DNA of 48,487 bases from an uncultured Clostridia bacterium (GCA_949155365.1 CASCUT010000010.1:1-48487); one strand, 5' to 3'; numbered from the stretch's first letter, positions 28,836-38,142 are shown. Notes: generated from the sequence alone by a model not told the origin. Program-made: numbers and translations.

Positions 28836-29861
28836 TTAGCGTGTTCTATCTTGGTCAAGTGCAATGAGTTTTTCCACAATTTGGACGGCATTGCTAGCAG
28901 CACCTTTTCTAATATTATCTGCCACTACCCATAGATTTACGCCAGAGGCAACACTTTCATCTCGCCTGATTCTTCCACAAAATACCTCATCATAGCCAGT
29001 AGATGTGCTAGCAAGAGGGTAAATCGCATGTTGAAAATCATCTTGTACAATAATGCCAGGACTATGTTTTAACACTTCTACTAATTCTTCTAAGTGAAAG
29101 TCTTTTTCAAATTCTACAGTAATTGCTTCACTATGAGAGTTGAAAACAGGAACTCTTACCGCTGTTGCAGTTATTTTTAAATCTGGTCTTTTTAGAATTT
29201 TACGAGTTTCGTTTATCATTTTTTCTTCTTCTTTGGTATAACCATTTTCTAAGAAGACATCAATATGGGGTAGACAGTTATTAAAAATAGGATAAGGAAA
29301 CTTTTGCAAAGAATATTCTTTTTTGGTAACAAAAGAAGTAATCCCTTCTTCCAAATCGGAAAGCCCCTTTGAACCAGCCCCAGATACTGCTTGATAAGTA
29401 GAATAGATAATTCGTTTCAAATGATATTTCTCATCCAAAGGCTTTAAGGCAACTACCGCTTGTATAGTAGAACAATTTGGGTTACTAATAATTCCTTTAT
29501 GATTTGCAATTTCCTCAGAATTTACTTCTGGAACAATCAAAGGAACCTCTTTTTCCATACGAAAAGCACTACTGTTATCTACAACAATACATCCTTTTGC
29601 ACTAGCAATAGGAGCAAACTTTTTGGCAGTATCTCCTCCTGCTGAAAAGATAGCAAAGTCAAATCCTTCATCAAAAGAGTTTTCATTTAGCTCTTGAACA
29701 ACATATTCCTTTCCCATAAATGATAATGTTTGACCAGCGGAACGATGAGAGGCAAACAGTACATATTCTAAATTAGGTAAATTTTTTTCTTCTAAAATAT
29801 GCAAAACACACCTTCCAACAACGCCGGTAGCGCCAACAATGGCTAACTTATATGGTTTCAT
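28836..29861 (-). CDS. asd: Aspartate-semialdehyde dehydrogenase
   Basis: The 341-residue enzyme reduces aspartyl phosphate to aspartate semialdehyde, the branch point to DAP, lysine, threonine and methionine. NADP-binding GATGVVGR is at 10-17. The catalytic cysteine is Cys130 in SNPNCSTIQ. The segment QAVSGAGSKG and the substrate-binding arginine/histidine region (VPVFNSHSEA) follow. I start at ATG 29861, preceded by AGGTGG on the minus strand; upstream in-frame codons overlap that site. It heads the minus-strand DAP cluster, divergent from metK. No lysine riboswitch is visible in the 190-base gap. Confidence 0.95.
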   Translation of the reverse strand: MKPYKLAIVGATGVVGRCVLHILEEKNLPNLEYVLFASHRSAGQTLSFMGKEYVVQELNENSFDEGFDFAIFSAGGDTAKKFAPIASAKGCIVVDNSSAFRMEKEVPLIVPEVNSEEIANHKGIISNPNCSTIQAVVALKPLDEKYHLKRIIYSTYQAVSGAGSKGLSDLEEGITSFVTKKEYSLQKFPYPIFNNCLPHIDVFLENGYTKEEEKMINETRKILKRPDLKITATAVRVPVFNSHSEAITVEFEKDFHLEELVEVLKHSPGIIVQDDFQHAIYPLASTSTGYDEVFCGRIRRDESVASGVNLWVVADNIRKGAASNAVQIVEKLIALDQDRTR

Positions 29862-29995
29862 TAAAAACCACCTCACTTTTTTAATAAAAGGAAATAAGAC
29901 ATAATGATATCCTATCTCAATAATGCTATTATATGTTGAAAAAAAAGAAAAAGCAACTCAAAAATAGGAGTTTTTTTGAAAAGGAAGAAAAGTAC

Positions 29996-30024
29996 TTTTC
30001 AAAAAAAAGAACAAATGCTATAAT
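29996..30024 (+). promoter_or_regulatory. metK promoter
   Basis: TATAAT (30019-30024) is preceded at 17 bases by the weak -35 TTTTCA (29996-30001). No S-box riboswitch fits in the short leader. Confidence 0.55.
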
Positions 30025-30052
30025 AAAGAAAGTTAGAAAAAGGAAGTGAAAG

Positions 30053-31202
30053 ATGATGAAAACATATTATTTTACCTCAGAAAGTGTAACAGAAGGACAC
30101 CCAGATAAGCTATGTGATTTAATATCCGATTGTATTTTAGATGAATATTTAAAACAAGACGAAAATGCAAGAGTAGCAGTAGAAACATTTGCTTCTGGAA
30201 ATACCATCACAATAGCAGGACAAGTCACAGCAAAAGGGGAAATCGACATAGAACCATTAGTTAGAAATACAATAAAAGAAATTGGATTTGATAATGCACA
30301 AACAGATATGGATTATAGAACCTGTAAAATTGATATCAATATCACCAAACAAAGCCCAGATATAGCACTTGGTGTAGACATACGGTGGAGCAGGAGACCA
30401 AGGGATTATGTTTGGCTATGCAACAGACGAAACACCAAATTATATGCCATATGCAATAGAACTATCGCATCAGTTAGCAAAAAAGCTAACAGAAGTAAGA
30501 AAAAACAAAGAAATTCCGTATTTAAGACCAGATGGAAAAGTACAAGTAACAATAGAATACGAAGAGGATATTCCAAAGAGAATCGATACGATTTTAATTT
30601 CAACACAACATAGAGAAGAAGCGGATATAGAGCAATTAAAAAAAGATATCAAAGAAAAAGTAATAGAAAAAGTAGTACCATCTGACAAAATAGATGAAAA
30701 CACTAAAATTTATATCAATCCAACTGGAAGATTCGTAATAGGAGGACCACTAGGAGATACTGGTTTAACAGGAAGAAAAATTATTGTAGATACTTATGGA
30801 GGATATAGTAGACATGGAGGAGGAGCTTTTTCAGGAAAAGATGCAAGTAAAGTAGACCGCTCAGCAAGTTATATGCTTCGTCACATAGCCAGAAACATAG
30901 TTGCCAATAAATTAGCGAAAAAATGTGAATTACAAATAGCCTATGCCATAGGAAAAAAAGAACCACTATCTATCTGGATTAACACATTTGGAACAGCAAC
31001 AAAACCAGAAGAAGAAATACTAGAAATCATACAAAACACCTTTGACTTAACACCAAATGGCATCATACACTACTTAAAATTAAAAAAACCAATCTATACT
31101 CAAACAACAAACTATGGACACTTCGGAAAAGCAAACTTGCCATGGGAAGCAAATGTCTCTTTGGAGACGTTTCCTAAAGAGACATTTGTTCTTCCGAATT
31201 AG
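30053..31202 (+). CDS. metK: S-adenosylmethionine synthetase, read through a +1 shift at CGG
   Basis: The conceptual protein of about 382 residues makes SAM from methionine and ATP. It starts at 30053 or, more typically for MetK, at 30056 ([21 protein letters not shown]). The zero frame meets CGG at 30383-30385 where DIALGVDI must be followed by [16 protein letters not shown]; removing the C restores exactly that phosphate-binding motif. Later motifs [28 protein letters not shown] and KVDRSASYM are intact. Without the shift the enzyme is lost, although MetK is essential in nearly all bacteria. The last 17 residues after LPWE are encoded by a REP-like palindrome instead of the usual tail. Confidence 0.93.
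30383..30385 (+). other. CGG frameshift site 5 (metK)
   Basis: The zero frame reads GAC ATA CGG TGG AGC; the +1 frame reads GGT GGA GCA GGA GAC and restores DIGGAGDQG. Both glycines are nearly invariant in MetK, so glycine rather than arginine is expected at the shifted codon. Confidence 0.88.
31150..31188 (+). repeat. REP-like palindrome forming the 3' end of metK
   Basis: CAAATGTCTCTTT (31150-31162) and AAAGAGACATTTG (31176-31188) are perfect 13-base arms around GGAGACGTTTCCT. Read in reverse complement it nearly matches the element at 33722-33757. It lies wholly inside metK and supplies most of its last codons. Confidence 0.8.
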
Positions 31203-31214
31203 AAAATGTTAGAG

Positions 31215-31253
31215 AAACAAAAGGCCAACCAATTATGGTTGACCTTTTGTTTT
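31215..31253. terminator. Bidirectional terminator
   Basis: AAACAAAAGGCCAACC pairs with GGTTGACCTTTTGTTT around six bases. It lies between the converging metK and L,D-transpeptidase genes. Confidence 0.85.
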
Positions 31254-31264
31254 AGAAAGAATGC

Positions 31265-32671
31265 TTATTTCGAAGAATAAACAATGATGGGGATTGTTTT
31301 ATCAATATGCTGATAAATTTTCTGAGCCGTTTCTTTGGGAAGGTTTACACACCCATGAGAGCCATTTCCTAAGTAAATAGAACCCCCAAACGTATCTCTC
31401 CAACTAGCATCATGAAGCCCGATGCCACCGTTAAAAGGCATCCAATAACTTACTGGAGAAGCGTACTTTGAGCCGTTATCATTATAGCCCCTAAGAACAG
31501 CATTGGTAGTTTTGTAAGTTAAAAAGAAATATCCTTCAGGTGTATCATGAATTCCTGAATTTCCAGTAACACAAGCAGAGTCAACAATACATTCACCATC
31601 TAGATACATCCAGATGTGCTGTCTTGTAATATCAATTTCAATATAACTAGTACCAATGGGTGCACTAAAAATAGGAGCATGAGTATAGGAAGTAGCAGAA
31701 CCTAGTTCAGATTTTATTAACTCCATTTCTGCATCTTTATCCAGTAATAAATTATTAGCGGGAACCATAACCGGTTCTACATCAGTACCAGTAAATTCAA
31801 ACTGAGCAGTAGAGTTGGCACATTTTTGTGAAAGTAGTTCCAGAAAAATTGGTAAATTACTATCTACATCAATTTCATAAGTACCATCTTCATCAACGAT
31901 AATCCAATCTTTCATGATAGATTTATCTAAAGTTAAGATAGAATCATCAGGCAGGAGAAAGGAAATAGAGGTTCTTAGAATTTGATTGATCGTGTTAACT
32001 TTTTCTTGTAAATCAAAGGAATTAACGGTAGCAATATAATCTGTAATGCTGCGAAAGTCAATAATAGTGTGGCCACACTGCAAAGAAGAGAATGCTAAGT
32101 CATAGGCTTCACTAAAATCAATATAATTTCCTGCTACTTCCGGATTTATTGTGAGCAAATCATCCACTATGATGATTTCAGCATCCTTAGAATGGATCAT
32201 ATTAGCAGTATTAAGATTAGGAAGAGACTTCAAAATAGCATGTAATTTACTTTCATCCAATGAAAACAAAGTAGATGAAAAATCCGATTTCCGATTTGCT
32301 TTTTGCTCTTCTAAAAACTTTTCTAATTCCGTAGTGGAGGGGAGTTTTAAATTAAAAGAGCTACCACAAAAGTCGTATTGGGTATCGAAAAAGAGAAAGG
32401 AAATGTTCTTGTTCTCTAATTGCTCGTTTAATTTGTTGTAAGCCTGCTCAGGGGTTAGCCAAGAACAGTTAACTCCATCAATTGTGGTATTACTTCCAAA
32501 GTGTGACTGACGAAATAGAAAAAGGGTAAAGATACTAAGAAGAATCACAAGTAAGAAGACAAAAGCAAGATAGCCTTTCGAGAAGTTCTTCTTTCGCATT
32601 GGCGATTGACGTTTTTTTACTTGCCGTAAGTTTCTGGAATTTACAGAGGGATGTCTTTGTGTTTTTTTCAT
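31265..32671 (-). CDS. L,D-transpeptidase (YkuD family) with peptidoglycan-binding region
   Basis: The 468-residue protein has a basic N-terminus, a membrane anchor (about 33-54), a long extracytoplasmic region (about 60-320) resembling the peptidoglycan-binding domain of such enzymes, and a C-terminal YkuD domain. The catalytic pattern is GLHDASW (His420) and SHGCVNLP (Cys441). It would form 3-3 cross-links in the wall. Two in-frame CGG codons, Arg16 (32626-32624) and Arg127 (32293-32291), are apparently read as sense: a +1 shift at either would destroy the frame. Codon 16 could be bypassed by starting at Met25, but codon 127 could not. Confidence 0.9.
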   Translation of the reverse strand: MKKTQRHPSVNSRNLRQVKKRQSPMRKKNFSKGYLAFVFLLVILLSIFTLFLFRQSHFGSNTTIDGVNCSWLTPEQAYNKLNEQLENKNISFLFFDTQYDFCGSSFNLKLPSTTELEKFLEEQKANRKSDFSSTLFSLDESKLHAILKSLPNLNTANMIHSKDAEIIIVDDLLTINPEVAGNYIDFSEAYDLAFSSLQCGHTIIDFRSITDYIATVNSFDLQEKVNTINQILRTSISFLLPDDSILTLDKSIMKDWIIVDEDGTYEIDVDSNLPIFLELLSQKCANSTAQFEFTGTDVEPVMVPANNLLLDKDAEMELIKSELGSATSYTHAPIFSAPIGTSYIEIDITRQHIWMYLDGECIVDSACVTGNSGIHDTPEGYFFLTYKTTNAVLRGYNDNGSKYASPVSYWMPFNGGIGLHDASWRDTFGGSIYLGNGSHGCVNLPKETAQKIYQHIDKTIPIIVYSSK

Positions 32672-32775
32672 AAGCTGTCAAAAGCTCCTTTCTATTTTTT
32701 TATAATATCTTTGCTATGCAAAGTAAGTTAAGTGATATTATATCACAATTAACATAAAAAAGTCAAAGAATGGGG

Positions 32776-32804
32776 TTGAAAAAGTGAAAAAATTATGTTA
32801 ATAT
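32776..32804 (+). promoter_or_regulatory. Sigma-A promoter
   Basis: TTGAAA (32776-32781), 17 bases and TAATAT (32799-32804) lie about 55 bases before the 75-residue gene. Confidence 0.6.
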
Positions 32805-32858
32805 ATAGGAAGTATCAAAGTAGGATTCACTTTAAAAAATTTTAAGGAGGAAAAAATA

Positions 32859-33086
32859 ATGAGCCGGAAAAAGACTTATAGCTTAGAGCTAATTCAAAAA
32901 ACAGAAGGAGGATATCAAAAAATTACGTATTCAAAGTATAAGAAAATTGAGGTTTCTTATAAAAGGTTAGAAAGAAAAGCGACTATACTTTTGTGTTATT
33001 GGAATGGAAAGAAAGAATTTGTTACCTATGAAGAGGTAGAAAGTGTGAGTTTAAAAGTTTATAAACGCAAAAAAAGGAGAGGATAA
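32859..33086 (+). CDS. Small basic protein, unknown
   Basis: The 75-residue protein is rich in lysine and tyrosine with beta-strand-like alternation (YSLELIQKTEGGYQKITY) and ends in a basic tail (KRKKRRG). No family is recognised. TTAAGGAGG precedes the start. Codon 3 is CGG (32865-32867), apparently arginine, since a shift there meets a stop within a few codons. It is followed after two bases by a membrane protein gene, and the two are clearly co-transcribed. Confidence 0.6.
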   Translation: MSRKKTYSLELIQKTEGGYQKITYSKYKKIEVSYKRLERKATILLCYWNGKKEFVTYEEVESVSLKVYKRKKRRG

Positions 33087-33088
33087 GG

Positions 33089-33619
33089 ATGAAGACAGAA
33101 AAACTCATAAACGGAAAGAAGAGATTAGAACAATTTCGGAATAAATTTTCAAACAAACAAATTCATATTTTGACAGCAATCTTGGAAGCAGTATGGATAA
33201 TAATTATGCTACTGCTACTTAGAAAATTATTAGCAGTAGAAATTGTAATAATTATCATGCTAGGTGGAATTATCATTGCTATGATAATGTACATTTTTGT
33301 TTTTGATTTAGATGGAAGGGCAACCAAAAAAATGTGGAAGGAAGTAAGTGATAAAGTCCCTGAGAAATTTCATTTAAAATCAGATGAATTTGTAGAAGTA
33401 TTGTTGTCTCCTCATAATAAACTTATTAAAAATCGAGAAATTAGAGAAGCAATTGTAGACTTAAGAGAGCTTGGAGTGAAATATTACGCAAAGATCAATC
33501 AAGACAATAACAAGATAGTACTGATTAAAAGAGATAAAGAGGGACGAAAAGTAGGAAAAACTAAAATAATTGAAGATTTTGTATATTTCAATTATAATTA
33601 TAGCCCCAAAAAAGAGTAA
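33089..33619 (+). CDS. Two-helix membrane protein, unknown
   Basis: The 176-residue protein has two adjacent membrane helices (about 28-47 and 51-72) and a cytosolic C-terminal domain with FHLKSDEFVEVLLSPHNKLI. No catalytic motif is seen. It starts two bases after the upstream small gene, with GGAGAGGATAAGG as ribosome site. CGG codon 17 (33137-33139) in EQFRNKF seems to be read as arginine. The pair may form a small envelope unit; function unknown. Confidence 0.65.
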   Translation: MKTEKLINGKKRLEQFRNKFSNKQIHILTAILEAVWIIIMLLLLRKLLAVEIVIIIMLGGIIIAMIMYIFVFDLDGRATKKMWKEVSDKVPEKFHLKSDEFVEVLLSPHNKLIKNREIREAIVDLRELGVKYYAKINQDNNKIVLIKRDKEGRKVGKTKIIEDFVYFNYNYSPKKE

Positions 33620-33663
33620 TACATCAGTACTTTTAATAGTAAATTATTTTTATAAGCAAAACC

Positions 33664-33693
33664 AAAAACGGTTCCTAGTAGGGACCGTTTTTT
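33664..33693. terminator. Bidirectional terminator
   Basis: AAAAACGGTTCC pairs with GGGACCGTTTTT around TAGTA. It separates the two-gene plus-strand unit from the minus-strand germination operon. Confidence 0.85.
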
Positions 33694-33721
33694 GATATTT
33701 TATTAGGCAAATACTCGCTTA

Positions 33722-33757
33722 AAATGTCTCTTTAGGAAATGTCCACAAAGAGATATT
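33722..33757. repeat. REP-like palindrome, second copy
   Basis: AATGTCTCTTT (33723-33733) and AAAGAGATATT (33747-33757) flank AGGAAATGTCCAC. The element is nearly the reverse complement of the one at 31150-31188. It overlaps the stop codon of the minus-strand 59-residue gene. Confidence 0.75.
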
Positions 33758-33935
33758 AGTTTTGCCAGACCATGATATTACTAAAGATAACACTAAAAAT
33801 AGTAAATACAATGATAAATTTTCCACCCGTTGTGTTTTTCTCATGTCTTATTTCATAAAGACTATAGGAAATAGATTGGATCATGACATAGAGTGTAAAA
33901 ATTAAGAAAAGTGTATGGTATAATAAATTAAGCAT
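33756..33935 (-). CDS. 59-residue two-helix membrane protein of the ger operon
   Basis: The frame starts at 33935 behind a perfect TAAGGAGG and lies 12 bases after the gerC-type stop. The product has two membrane helices (about 4-24 and 38-57) with a short basic loop (EIRHEKNTTGG). It looks like a fourth, tiny subunit of the germinant receptor operon, comparable in size and place to the small GerD/2TM-type proteins encoded with some receptors. The REP-like palindrome at 33722 overlaps its stop. Confidence 0.7.
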   Translation of the reverse strand: MLNLLYHTLFLIFTLYVMIQSISYSLYEIRHEKNTTGGKFIIVFTIFSVIFSNIMVWQN

Positions 33936-33947
33936 TTGAAAACCTCC

Positions 33948-35177
33948 TTAGGATTCAGTAATTAGGAAACCAGATTCTATTTCGCTCTGAATGGATACTT
34001 TGAAAGTAGAATTGGCATAATTATTTCGCCAATCGTATTCTTCAAATTCTGGTGTGGTAAGAAAGTTTGATAAAGAATATTTTCCAAGTGCATTGATGTC
34101 TGCCTTGAATTCTGTAGAAGTTCGATATAAATATTGTGTGATAATTTCTTCTAAATAACGATTTACTTCTTTGGAAATTCCTTCTAAGACAGAGGTATCT
34201 AAATATTTTGAACTTTCTTTCATGGAGTAAATTCTTCCAGTTAGTTTGGCATCAAAGGTAATATAGGGGGAACCGTTTATAATATGCACTTTTATTTTCT
34301 TATGATTCGTAGGATGCATCATAATATCAATGGTTTCTTCACGGTTGTCTGGATTTTCAATGCTAATTAAAAAGGAATCGACTTCTCCTTGGATAATGGA
34401 AAGACATAATGTTTCTAAAGCAGTTAGTTCTCCAATTAATTTGTCATCTTTAAAGACAGCTACTCCTAAATTTTCAGAATTTTCTTGTCCAGAAAAAGTA
34501 GTATTAGTGGATTTGATGGTAGAGATACTAGAAGCATTAGGGTTACTAGCGTTGGAACCAACAGGATTGGAATTGATTCCACCTAAAATGGCAAAAGGTT
34601 CACAGGTATGACAAACAAGTTGATTAAAGAAATCACCTAAAGTAACATTGTATACATATCCAGTATATTTGCTGGAGTTTGGAAAGATTTCGTAGTACTT
34701 GGTGATTAGGTTTTCTAAAACAGGAGTGGAATTAGAAATATAATCTTCCGCATTGTTTTTGCTAACAATAATATTTGAAGAAGGTCTAATTTGCGAATCG
34801 TTTGCGAGGGTATAAATTTCTTTAGAGATGCCTTGTGAGGCAACTTCCTCCGAAAAAACAATGATTTTGCAATGGGATAAATTTAATTCTCTTGCCATAT
34901 AACTGTTCATTAAGTTAATGGCACTATCAATGGAAGAGGCTTCTACACTATTCATAATAAGAGGATTTTTTTCGCTAGAAGAGCCAGATTCACCACCAGA
35001 GCTACCAGTGGTAAATTCAAATGTGATTTTAAATTTTTCTACTTCTCCTGCATCAATTCCTAAAGCTACAACATAGGCTAAGTTGTCAATATTTAAAGAG
35101 GTATAAGAAGGGGTAAAAGCAATCATAAATATAATAATAACAATAACAATAAAGATATTTCGAATCATTCGTTTCAT
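33948..35177 (-). CDS. Spore germination receptor subunit C (Ger(x)C family), no lipobox
   Basis: The 409-residue protein shows the Ger(x)C features NLAYVVALGIDAGEVEKFKITFEF, AREL NLSHCKIIVFSEE and a C-terminal helix-rich domain with YLEEIITQ. GerC subunits are normally lipoproteins on the outer face of the inner spore membrane, but this N-terminus (IIIFMIAFTPSYTSLN) has no lipobox cysteine, so it is probably held by its membrane helix instead. The start overlaps the stop of the B subunit by one base, so translation is coupled. It is third in the operon. Confidence 0.9.
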   Translation of the reverse strand: MKRMIRNIFIVIVIIIFMIAFTPSYTSLNIDNLAYVVALGIDAGEVEKFKITFEFTTGSSGGESGSSSEKNPLIMNSVEASSIDSAINLMNSYMARELNLSHCKIIVFSEEVASQGISKEIYTLANDSQIRPSSNIIVSKNNAEDYISNSTPVLENLITKYYEIFPNSSKYTGYVYNVTLGDFFNQLVCHTCEPFAILGGINSNPVGSNASNPNASSISTIKSTNTTFSGQENSENLGVAVFKDDKLIGELTALETLCLSIIQGEVDSFLISIENPDNREETIDIMMHPTNHKKIKVHIINGSPYITFDAKLTGRIYSMKESSKYLDTSVLEGISKEVNRYLEEIITQYLYRTSTEFKADINALGKYSLSNFLTTPEFEEYDWRNNYANSTFKVSIQSEIESGFLITES

Positions 35178-36271
35178 TAAGGTTCACCTACTTTTCTTCG
35201 TTTCTTCCAGTTAGCAAATAATAAAATAAGGAAGCTACCAATAAATACCAAGCATAATACGAAATAAGGAAAAATATTGGTTTCATAAAATTTAGAAATA
35301 GCGTAATTTTTAGGTACCAATGCAATAGCAAACATGGTTAAGCAAAAAGGATAAATAATTGGCTTTATGTTTTTGATGTTTGAAATTTTCTTAAAAATAT
35401 GAATTGAAAATTTGCTAACAATACTTAGATAGCAAGCAAAAGCAATCATCCAAATTAATAAAAAAATCGATTCTAATCTTTGAAAAAAGGTTCCAAATTC
35501 AATATAGGTGGCAGCAGAATACAGAGGTATAATTTCATCTGTTGTCATAAAGAAGTTAAACATAAACAAAATAATAGAAACGGCTAATATTAAGTAAATA
35601 GAAGAAAGGACAACAGATAAAATAGAAATTTTTTTAAATTTGCTAGGGTCTTTTAATAAAGGTGGTAAAAAATATAGAAAAACAATACCACTAAAAGAAA
35701 ATAAATTTCCAATACCAGTAACAAAGGTAGGGACAAATCCATTTCCTAAAATAGGAAAAACTCTCTGAGGAGAAAAATTCCTTAGGTTTGCACAAAATAG
35801 AAAAATAATGCTAGCTAGTACAACAGGCATAATTAATAAATTGGCTTTTAAAGTAGCATTAAATTCCAAATGATTAGTAGCACATATGGTAATAATAAAG
35901 AAAAGAATAACAAACATAATGTCAGTAGCAGGATAATATACCACTTTTAAACATTCACAGAAATTTCTTAGAAAGATACTGGAACTTACGATAAAGTACA
36001 CAATAAAAAGGATGCCTAATAGTTTTTTAAAAAACTTACCACCAAGAGTTTCTGAAACATCTAAAAGATCCATTCCAGGAAAATTTTTAAATAAGCGGTA
36101 AATACAATATACCAAAAGAAGAGCGATGATAGTAACATAAGCAATATTTAAAAGAGTAGCAGAATTGGTATTGCTAAGTAAGACTTTAGGAAGTGATAAA
36201 ACAGTATGGATAATAACAATACACAAAATCAGCATAATGGATTCAATAGTACCAATTTTCGAATGATTCAT
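35177..36271 (-). CDS. Spore germination receptor subunit B (GerAB/APC-type permease)
   Basis: The 364-residue protein has about ten membrane helices and belongs to the GerAB/spore germination permease branch of the APC superfamily, which binds the germinant in the inner spore membrane. Family-like segments are LPKVLLSNTNSAT near the start and GFVPTFVTGIGNLFSFSG in the centre. AAAGGAAAG precedes the start, 25 bases after the A subunit. It is the second gene of the operon. Confidence 0.92.
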   Translation of the reverse strand: MNHSKIGTIESIMLILCIVIIHTVLSLPKVLLSNTNSATLLNIAYVTIIALLLVYCIYRLFKNFPGMDLLDVSETLGGKFFKKLLGILFIVYFIVSSSIFLRNFCECLKVVYYPATDIMFVILFFIITICATNHLEFNATLKANLLIMPVVLASIIFLFCANLRNFSPQRVFPILGNGFVPTFVTGIGNLFSFSGIVFLYFLPPLLKDPSKFKKISILSVVLSSIYLILAVSIILFMFNFFMTTDEIIPLYSAATYIEFGTFFQRLESIFLLIWMIAFACYLSIVSKFSIHIFKKISNIKNIKPIIYPFCLTMFAIALVPKNYAISKFYETNIFPYFVLCLVFIGSFLILLFANWKKRRKVGEP

Positions 36272-36296
36272 AATTTTCTTTCCTTTCTATGATGAG

Positions 36297-37982
36297 TTAA
36301 TTATATTTCCAATGTTTACTAATTTTTTCTTGAGTTTTTTCTTTTTTGGGAGCAAGGTAAGTGGCTCGATATTCTTGCTTCCAAATAGGTGGAATAAAAT
36401 ACCCATTTCCTTTACTATTCATGGCAGGGGCAAAGGGAACTGTAAAAGGCACACCAAAAGAACGAATATTGCAAAGTGTAGCAATATAGGCAAATAGTCC
36501 CATGGCAATTCCTAAAAATCCAGCTATATAGCCAAGTAAGACAAAACCAAAACGGAAGAAACGTAAATGAAAGCCAAAGGAAAAGTCAGGAATGGCAAAA
36601 GAAGCAATACCAGTAATTGCCACAATAATAATTAAAATAGGACTAACAATACTAGCACTAACGGCAGCTTGTCCTAATACTAAGGCGCCTACAATTCCAA
36701 TGGTAGGGCCAATAGGAGAAGGAACACGAAGACCAGCTTCACGAATTAATTCAAAAGAAATCTCCATAATAAGAATTTCAAATAGAATAGGAAAAGGAAC
36801 ATTTTCTCTTGCACTTAAAATAGAATAGAGCAATTCCGTAGGAAGGATTTCTTGGTGGAAACTAGTAACTGCCACATATAATCCAGGCAATAATAATGTA
36901 ATTATGGAAGATAATAAGCGAAGTCCTCTTAAAAAGTTGGCAAAATAAGGTTTTAAGTTTGTATCTTCAGGGGAAGACATAAAATCAATTAAAGTAGCAG
37001 GCATAATAAGGGAATAGGGAGAACCATTTACTAAAACAATGACACGTCCTTGTAATAGGTATTTGGAAGTTTTATCAGGTCTTTCTGTTGATATAATTTC
37101 AGGGATACCCAAATAATTATCACTAACAATTAATTGTTCTAATTGTCCAGAAGATAAAAGGGAATCAATTTCCAAATTATTTAAACGATATTTCACTTCA
37201 GCAACCAAGTCATCATTGGCGATATTTTCCATATAACAAACTGCACACTTGGTTTGGGTAACCTTACCAACTGCAATATTTTCAATAATTAATTTTTCGT
37301 TATTGGCAATTCTTCTTAAAAGAGAAGTATTGGTTCTAAGATTTTCCACAAATGCTTCTTGTGGCCCTTTAATAATAATTTCATTATTAGGAGAGTCTAC
37401 ACTTCTTTGCTTAAATCCTTTTACTTCAATATCAAAAGCAAAATTAAGAGTATCAATAAATAAAGCGCAGTTTCCTGAGTTTACACCTGAAATAATAGGC
37501 TCAAATGTTTGCTCTTTTCTAATACTATTTTGAGGAAGAAGTGAATTAGAAATAGATTGACCAAGGTCAATTTTTTTTACTTTTCGAATGCTAGCTTTGC
37601 TATTTACTTCTTCTGCTATTTTTTTTGTTTGACTGCCAGAAGAGTTGGCAATATTTTTTAACATCAAAGGTTTTAATATAAAGTCATTAATTAAATTGGC
37701 ATCTACCATACCATCAATAAATAGTAAGAAAGCATGATATTGTCGATTACAAACAAATACTTTAAATTCTCTTAGTATAATATCACTGTTAATCATTGTA
37801 TTAAATCTCATTTTTAGATAATCCAAATTAGTAGAAAGATGAGAAGAAATGGGTTCTGTGTTATTTAACATTTCTTGTGGAATCGTGTTATTATTTTCTC
37901 CTTCATCTGTTTGTGGAAGTGTAAAAAGATATTCTTCTTCTGGTTTCCAAGCAAAAGAATTCCATAATTTTTTTAAATCCAT
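36297..37982 (-). CDS. Spore germination receptor subunit A (GerA family)
   Basis: The 561-residue protein has a large N-terminal soluble domain (about 1-330), with INSDIILREFKVFVCNRQYHAFLLFIDGMVD and the signature EAFVENLRTNTSLLRRIANNEKLIIENIAVGKVTQTKCAVCYME, and then about five membrane helices with PFPILFEILIMEISFELIREAGLRVPSPIGPTIGIVGALVLGQAAV in the family pattern. GerA subunits form the membrane channel part of the germinant receptor. It heads the minus-strand operon; upstream GCATA and CTATAATT could be a forespore promoter, but the spacing is poor. Confidence 0.94.
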   Translation of the reverse strand: MDLKKLWNSFAWKPEEEYLFTLPQTDEGENNNTIPQEMLNNTEPISSHLSTNLDYLKMRFNTMINSDIILREFKVFVCNRQYHAFLLFIDGMVDANLINDFILKPLMLKNIANSSGSQTKKIAEEVNSKASIRKVKKIDLGQSISNSLLPQNSIRKEQTFEPIISGVNSGNCALFIDTLNFAFDIEVKGFKQRSVDSPNNEIIIKGPQEAFVENLRTNTSLLRRIANNEKLIIENIAVGKVTQTKCAVCYMENIANDDLVAEVKYRLNNLEIDSLLSSGQLEQLIVSDNYLGIPEIISTERPDKTSKYLLQGRVIVLVNGSPYSLIMPATLIDFMSSPEDTNLKPYFANFLRGLRLLSSIITLLLPGLYVAVTSFHQEILPTELLYSILSARENVPFPILFEILIMEISFELIREAGLRVPSPIGPTIGIVGALVLGQAAVSASIVSPILIIIVAITGIASFAIPDFSFGFHLRFFRFGFVLLGYIAGFLGIAMGLFAYIATLCNIRSFGVPFTVPFAPAMNSKGNGYFIPPIWKQEYRATYLAPKKEKTQEKISKHWKYN

Positions 37983-38142
37983 ATTTTAATAAACCATCCT
38001 TTTAATTATAGATTTTCCAAAAAGGGAAAATTTATGCAAAAAAGAGATTACCAATAGAATAAAAAAGCAAGAAATCAAAAAGAAAACGAGGAGAAAAAGG
38101 ATAGGTGACATGAAATTGATAAATAAGTGTAAAATGTAAATT

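Noticed and set aside
29862-30052. A lysine riboswitch upstream of asd or an S-box upstream of metK
   Set aside because: The divergent gap is only about 190 bases, AT-rich, and shows none of the conserved riboswitch motifs.
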